Program-made: the position numbers and the translations under genes | Assembly (NCBI GenBank): GCA_963921425.1 | Contig: OY992832.1 | Span: 16,342,835 to 16,406,834, forward strand | Source of the DNA: Dryas octopetala | Taxonomy: Eukaryota > Streptophyta > Magnoliopsida > Rosales > Rosaceae | DNA length: 64,000 bases | Direction: 5' to 3' | Notes under the pieces: generated by a model | Told to the model about the DNA's origin: nothing | The model's input: only the letters and a program-made list of their open reading frames with translations | The model's database searches: none | Shown here: in pieces, positions 59,601-64,000 of the stretch | How the letters are laid out: the number at the start of each line of letters is the position of its first letter | Numbering within the stretch: position 1 is the stretch's first letter

Positions 59601-60658
59601 CCCTATAACAATACAACTAACGTAAGAACAAAACGAAAGCTGGAAACACCAAAAAAGATGCAACTAATAAAAATATCTACCTGTATTACCAAAAAGAAAA
59701 TAAGAAGATGTACCTGATAAGCAACTCTCACTTTAGAACCATCACTAGGAGAAGGAGAAAGATCAGTTGCTGTCAATGGTTCTGCAATTAATTTATATTC
59801 AAGCAATGAGATGCAAGAAAGAAACAATTTTGAGAGAAATCTGAGAGTCCTATTTTCGAGAGTAAGGCACTTATTGTTACATTTTTCTATTAACCTTGTG
59901 ATAGTGGAAACTCTCCTAGTCCTCACCCGTCATATCATAAATTTTGATGTATATTGTTCTTAGTTTCATTTGATTCCATCATAATCTAAGGGCTCACTCA
60001 GAATTAGTTAAGTGCGCCCACGTCAAAGCAGCCGTCATTTATAGCATTAACAACGCAAATAAAATCTTCTTCATGATGCATGCACCAATACCAATAGCCA
60101 TCATATGAAAAAAGTTACCCCTTACATATATTCCCACCCCTTTAGAAATTTTTTTTCTGGTTCAGAAAAGTACAATGCTTTTAGATGCCCAAAAGGACCA
60201 AAAGCATTCTAAATTATTGTACATTGCCCACCAACTAGTCATATGCTAATTTTGTTCTTCAGCAACCAAAATTTCTACTGTTCAATCCCAACATAGGCTG
60301 ATTGGATTGCAAAAGGCCATTCTATGAACACATAAAAGAATTAAACAAAAACAAAAATCAAGAGCTTCTGAGTAAACTCACTAGGAAGAAGGTTCAAATC
60401 CTTGTGAAACCCCCTGGACTCATTGTCCTCAATCCGTTCAATTGCCCCTGAAGACTCGGCCCCGGGCAAGTTAGGCTTCTCATCTTCAACCGGAGTGATA
60501 GCTCTGTGAGCCAAACCAACACCCCTACAACAACACTCCCATTTGTGAAAACTCAAATTCAAAGCCAATCCAGAACGTGTAGAGCCCAAATCTGAGACAC
60601 CCAAATGAGAATAAGGGGTTTTAGCACAACCCCAAATGGGTGCACCCTTGACAGCCAT
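56604..60658 (-). CDS. ADT: Arogenate/prephenate dehydratase, chloroplastic, with ACT domain
   Basis: Eleven exons: 60382-60658, 59714-59781, 59510-59602, 59221-59421, 58377-58457, 58188-58283, 57667-57744, 57496-57585, 57339-57406, 56889-56970, 56604-56660; 396 residues, normal for the family. It converts arogenate (some members also prephenate) to phenylalanine (or phenylpyruvate) in plastids. The first 92 residues act as a transit and linker region starting [10 protein letters not shown]. The dehydratase domain runs from [20 protein letters not shown] through [40 protein letters not shown] and NITRFLIL, with the catalytic Thr-Arg-Phe present. The regulatory ACT domain follows with [20 protein letters not shown] and the Phe-site motif IESRPQK. 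Exon phases all close. Preference for arogenate is assumed from plant homologues and cannot be read here. Confidence 0.95.
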
Positions 60659-60880
60659 TAATAAGCTCAATTTCACTGAACTCACAATGCAAAAAAAAAA
60701 CTAATTCTTAGGAAAATCCAGGCTCATGAGAGAGAAGTGGTTGGTGAGGGGTTTGTTGGCTGAAACCCAGTAGTACATTGTCAAGGTAGACGATAATGGA
60801 GGTGGGGTTCGGACCCCACAAAATTGTATTAGAGTCTGTATATGCGTGATACAAGAAATGAAATATATGGAAGAATTTTG

Positions 60881-60890
60881 GGTATATAAA
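60881..60890 (-). promoter_or_regulatory. Possible TATA box of the ADT gene
   Basis: TTTATATACC on the minus strand, about 225 bases before the ATG. Confidence 0.35.
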
Positions 60891-62250
60891 GTTTAGAACT
60901 TTGACGGAGAGAGGGAGACCGACAAGTCCCAGTGATTAGACGAAAAGAGTTTCGGAGGGGGTAGGTGAGCAGAATGTTGTTGGCTACACCAGTACACCCT
61001 ACACACTTACCTCAGCCTCAGGCTTTGTTTGTAGAAAAGGAAAAACTGGCAAAGCTAGAAACAAGTGAAGCTGAGTGGATTTCAGTATTTAATAGTTGAA
61101 TACAAGTGTTTATGGAATGGCTCTGGCTGTCTATGAGACTATGACTCTATAAATCTACATTTTGTATTACAGAGGAGCTGAGGAGGTTGAGAGTGTAGGG
61201 AGAAAAAGGAGAGAGAGGGAGAGGCATGTCCATGTGACGGAGCTATATTGGGCCAAACCAATCACTGCTTGTATAGTTGTATTTGCCCATATATAGATGC
61301 TAGATGTAGAAGTAGCACCTAACATTTTTGGTGAAGAAAGTGAGATTCCACTTTACATTGCAAATTTGTTTTTTTGTTTTTTTTTAATAACTTTTTTTGT
61401 GTTTTTCACAGTTAGTCTTTCGTTGGGCGAAACAAAAACACCTAATAGCGACCTCGAAGACAATTAGCTCTCATTACATTCTACTAACATTGTAAAAAAA
61501 GTAAACCGCCTAATTTGAAGTAAAACTATCACTAAATTAGCTTTTTATTGTATTCAAGTGAGATTTTGATGGATTTTAAAGAATTTATAAACTCATGGAG
61601 ATTATATGAATTTTATGAATTCTTATGAAATTTTATGAAATTCATCAAAATTTAAAAGGGAAAGGTTGAAATTCTCATATCCTTTGTTTTTAGTTCAAAA
61701 TCCAATAAAATCAACCAAAATACACAACTTAATGAAATCCTTTAAAATTCACGAGAGATTGATCACATTCGAATTTCTATGTAATCTTTAAAATTATAAA
61801 TAGAATACACCTAAATTTTTATGAAATTCTTAAAATTCTGAATTGAATATAGCTAGATTTCTATGAATTTTTATATTCTTTTAAAATTCATTAGAATTTC
61901 AATTAAATACACTCTGTAAGTTAAAAGTTATTTGTCAACCACAAATGTACCAATATCAATAATTATTTTTGAATCTCCTTCCACGTGAACCTTTACAAAC
62001 CACCATTTTCGTGTAAGCCAATGAAATCCTTTTGGAAATGCATAACATTCTGAAACTATGAAAGGGAGATTCCACTTTACCTTGCAATTTTGTTTTTATT
62101 TTTCATGGAAAAAAACTTTTATAGTGTTTTTCATCATTATTCTTTTTGTTGGCAAAACATAAAAACGTAATAAGGACATATTCAAAAATAATTAGTTCTT
62201 ATTATATTATGTTGAAGTAGCCTCTTAGGAATGTGAAAAATGTCTACTAA
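60891..62250. repeat. Repeat-rich region with a direct repeat and an AT-rich MITE-like stretch
   Basis: About 150 bp at 61,341-61,490 recur in direct orientation at 62,061-62,215 (shared GAGATTCCACTTTAC, GTTTTTCA, AATTAGTTCT/AATTAGCTCT). Between them 61,548-61,917 has roughly inverted ends (GTATTCAAGTGAGATTTTGA and the complement of GTATTTAATTGAAATTCTAA), a likely old MITE. A segment near 61,990-62,040 also resembles 63,213-63,275. No gene. Confidence 0.6.
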
Positions 62251-62911
62251 GGCTCCGTTTGGGATTGCGGTAAAGGACCCAAAAGCTGCTGTGGATAACA
62301 ATTTTCAATCACCTACAACAATTTTGGTGTTTAGTAACAAAATTAAAAACTGTTTTTCCCCACAATTCTTAACTTCTCACAACAAAAACAGAAAGCATGT
62401 TTCTAAATGCTTTTGAAAGCTGCAATGAATTACAGCAATAATGAATATTTTATTTTACCCATAATACCCTCATTGATTTCTATAATTTTTATATGTTTAT
62501 TTTAAATTAAAAAATATGTTCATTGTTAGTTATATTTTATTTATACAATTAAAATTATAATATACCTAAAAAATAATAGGCATACATATTTAATAATGTT
62601 GTCCTTAGAAAAATTAATGCTAATAAAAATTTGTAGCAAACAATTTCAAAAACCAATAAAAAAACATTTTATTTTTACCAAATATATAAGTGAAAAACAC
62701 TTTCAGTATCATGTCTATTTTAGTAATTATACACAATCACATCACTTTTACATTAACATTTACCAAACACTTTGATACTGTTTTTTGTACTCACAGTACT
62801 TTTGAAAACATAGTTTACCAAACACTTAACTGTTTTACTTTACAGCTGACTTGACTTCACAACTGTTTTACTTCACAGCTGCTTTTTCTCACGGCAATAC
62901 CAAATTGGCCC
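62251..62911. mobile_element. Harbinger/Tourist-like MITE, copy C (661 bp)
   Basis: Left GGCTCCGTTTGGGATTGCGG, right the complement of GGGCCAATTTGGTATTGC, with a perfect TAA duplication at 62,248-62,250 and 62,912-62,914. Full-length relative of copy B. Confidence 0.88.
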
Positions 62912-64000
62912 TAATAAAAAATGCACATGTCATGAAGGATGTAATCTACGAGTAACAATATCAACGGTTATTTCTGATACCATGCTAAAGTGTTTGAAGG
63001 TTAATTTTTTGATATCGTATTCATCTCCAAACGGAAGTATAAATAAAGTATTACAAAGTACATAAATGGAAAGTTTATAAGGTCAACTCTCCACCAACCA
63101 TCATCCTGTGTTAATTACAAATCTCATGAATTCCTTTAATTCTATTAATTACAATCCCATGAATTCCTTTAACATAAATCACAATTATGGTGAGTTGATT
63201 CACGCCAACACTTTCCACTTGAAACCTTAACAAAACCACTATTTTGTAATAGTCAACGAAGTCCTTCCCACAATTACTTTACAATTTTTCTTTCTACAAT
63301 TATAAGTGAGGTATTTTATACGTTTTGACTTTTGACACTACTACTTTACAACTTTTTCCCAACCATTACCATTTTTAAAATGCTCATCCAACACATTATA
63401 TTTACCATAAACACACATTAATTAATCTCCAATTCAGAGGCCCTATCCAATGGCAAAGCTAGCATCTTACTTTTGGGGAACAAATTGACGTAGTTTTACA
63501 ATATGTAGGCCAATTAATGTAGCATCGTGACCTTAATACACATGCGTTGCGTGGAGGTTTGGGCACGACCACTTCAAACCTATATGTGGCTCAGCCTTTG
63601 CCTTATCTATGGATTGTTGCCCAAGAGCCTCGAAAATAGGGTGTTACCCCTAGCTTATAGGGGAATTCATATCAACCATATTTTCTTATTTTTTCCATTC
63701 AAAGTTAGTCTTTTTCGAAATTTTTTATAAATATATAACATTGTAATTAAATTTTTTTATTTAATTGGAGATTGAAGTTTTTATTATGTACATTACATAT
63801 AATGAATTAGAAAATGCATCCAATCTCCCCCAAAAAAACAAAATCCCAATTTTTTCAAATTTGTCGTACAACCTCCATGAATAATGAATATGATCAAACC
63901 TTATTAATTTTATGGTATTTACATGAAATTCCTCTTTTTTAGTCTTAAACAAGTTCCCAAGAGAACTTAGTTGATGTACCATTGATTTTTCATCTTTCGT
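62912..64000. other. AT-rich end of window, no gene supported
   Basis: Only short frames without splice-compatible partners; 63,100-63,180 repeats ATTACAATCCCATGAATTCC-like sequence twice. Confidence 0.4.

Overview
The window is plant nuclear DNA. The genes have short exons, GT-AG introns and AT-rich introns, and they encode plant-specific families (SKU5-like monocopper oxidase homologue, GH17 with X8 domain, plastid APS reductase, arogenate dehydratase). There is a eukaryotic tRNA-Phe with a Pol III T-run terminator and dense plant-type transposon debris. Gene content fits a eudicot, probably a woody rosid; I cannot name the species from sequence alone.

Layout. Positions 1-16,000 are gene-dense: a 3'-truncated SKS gene (minus) stands head to head with a rhamnogalacturonate lyase gene (plus). 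Then come a TDP2-type DNA repair phosphodiesterase (minus), tRNA-Phe(GAA), and a GH17 beta-1,3-glucanase with X8 domain and a probable GPI tail (minus). After about 4 kb without genes lies an APS reductase gene (minus, 20,359-22,748). From 23,600 to 39,500 I see almost only mobile elements: Harbinger-like MITEs, a 5'-truncated LINE, Mutator-like TIR elements, two copies of an 8-bp-TSD element (one with a solo LTR nested inside), and a large inverted repeat.

From 40,100 to 60,700 genes return. There is a tandem pair of ribosomal stalk P2 genes, a tandem pair of glyoxalase I genes, and a plastid arogenate dehydratase (minus). Both tandem pairs are separated by transposons, and in each pair the second copy carries an unusual change. 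P2 copy 2 has an altered version of the nearly invariant C-terminal tail. Glyoxalase copy 2 has an 8-bp insertion that puts its ATG out of frame, and a 2.4-kb solo LTR plus other elements sit between it and a relic of its promoter. From 60,700 to the end there are repeats and a third intact MITE copy.

Functions. The genes are not a pathway cluster. SKS, rhamnogalacturonate lyase and GH17 act on the cell wall; APS reductase (sulfate to sulfite) and arogenate dehydratase (phenylalanine) are plastid biosynthetic enzymes; glyoxalase I detoxifies methylglyoxal; P2 is translational. I found no CRISPR, operon-like or clearly undescribed protein system. The most informative signals are the mobile-element histories, dated by target-site duplications and nesting, and the asymmetric decay of the tandem duplicates. 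All exon boundaries were read by eye from splice sites, frame continuity and family conservation.
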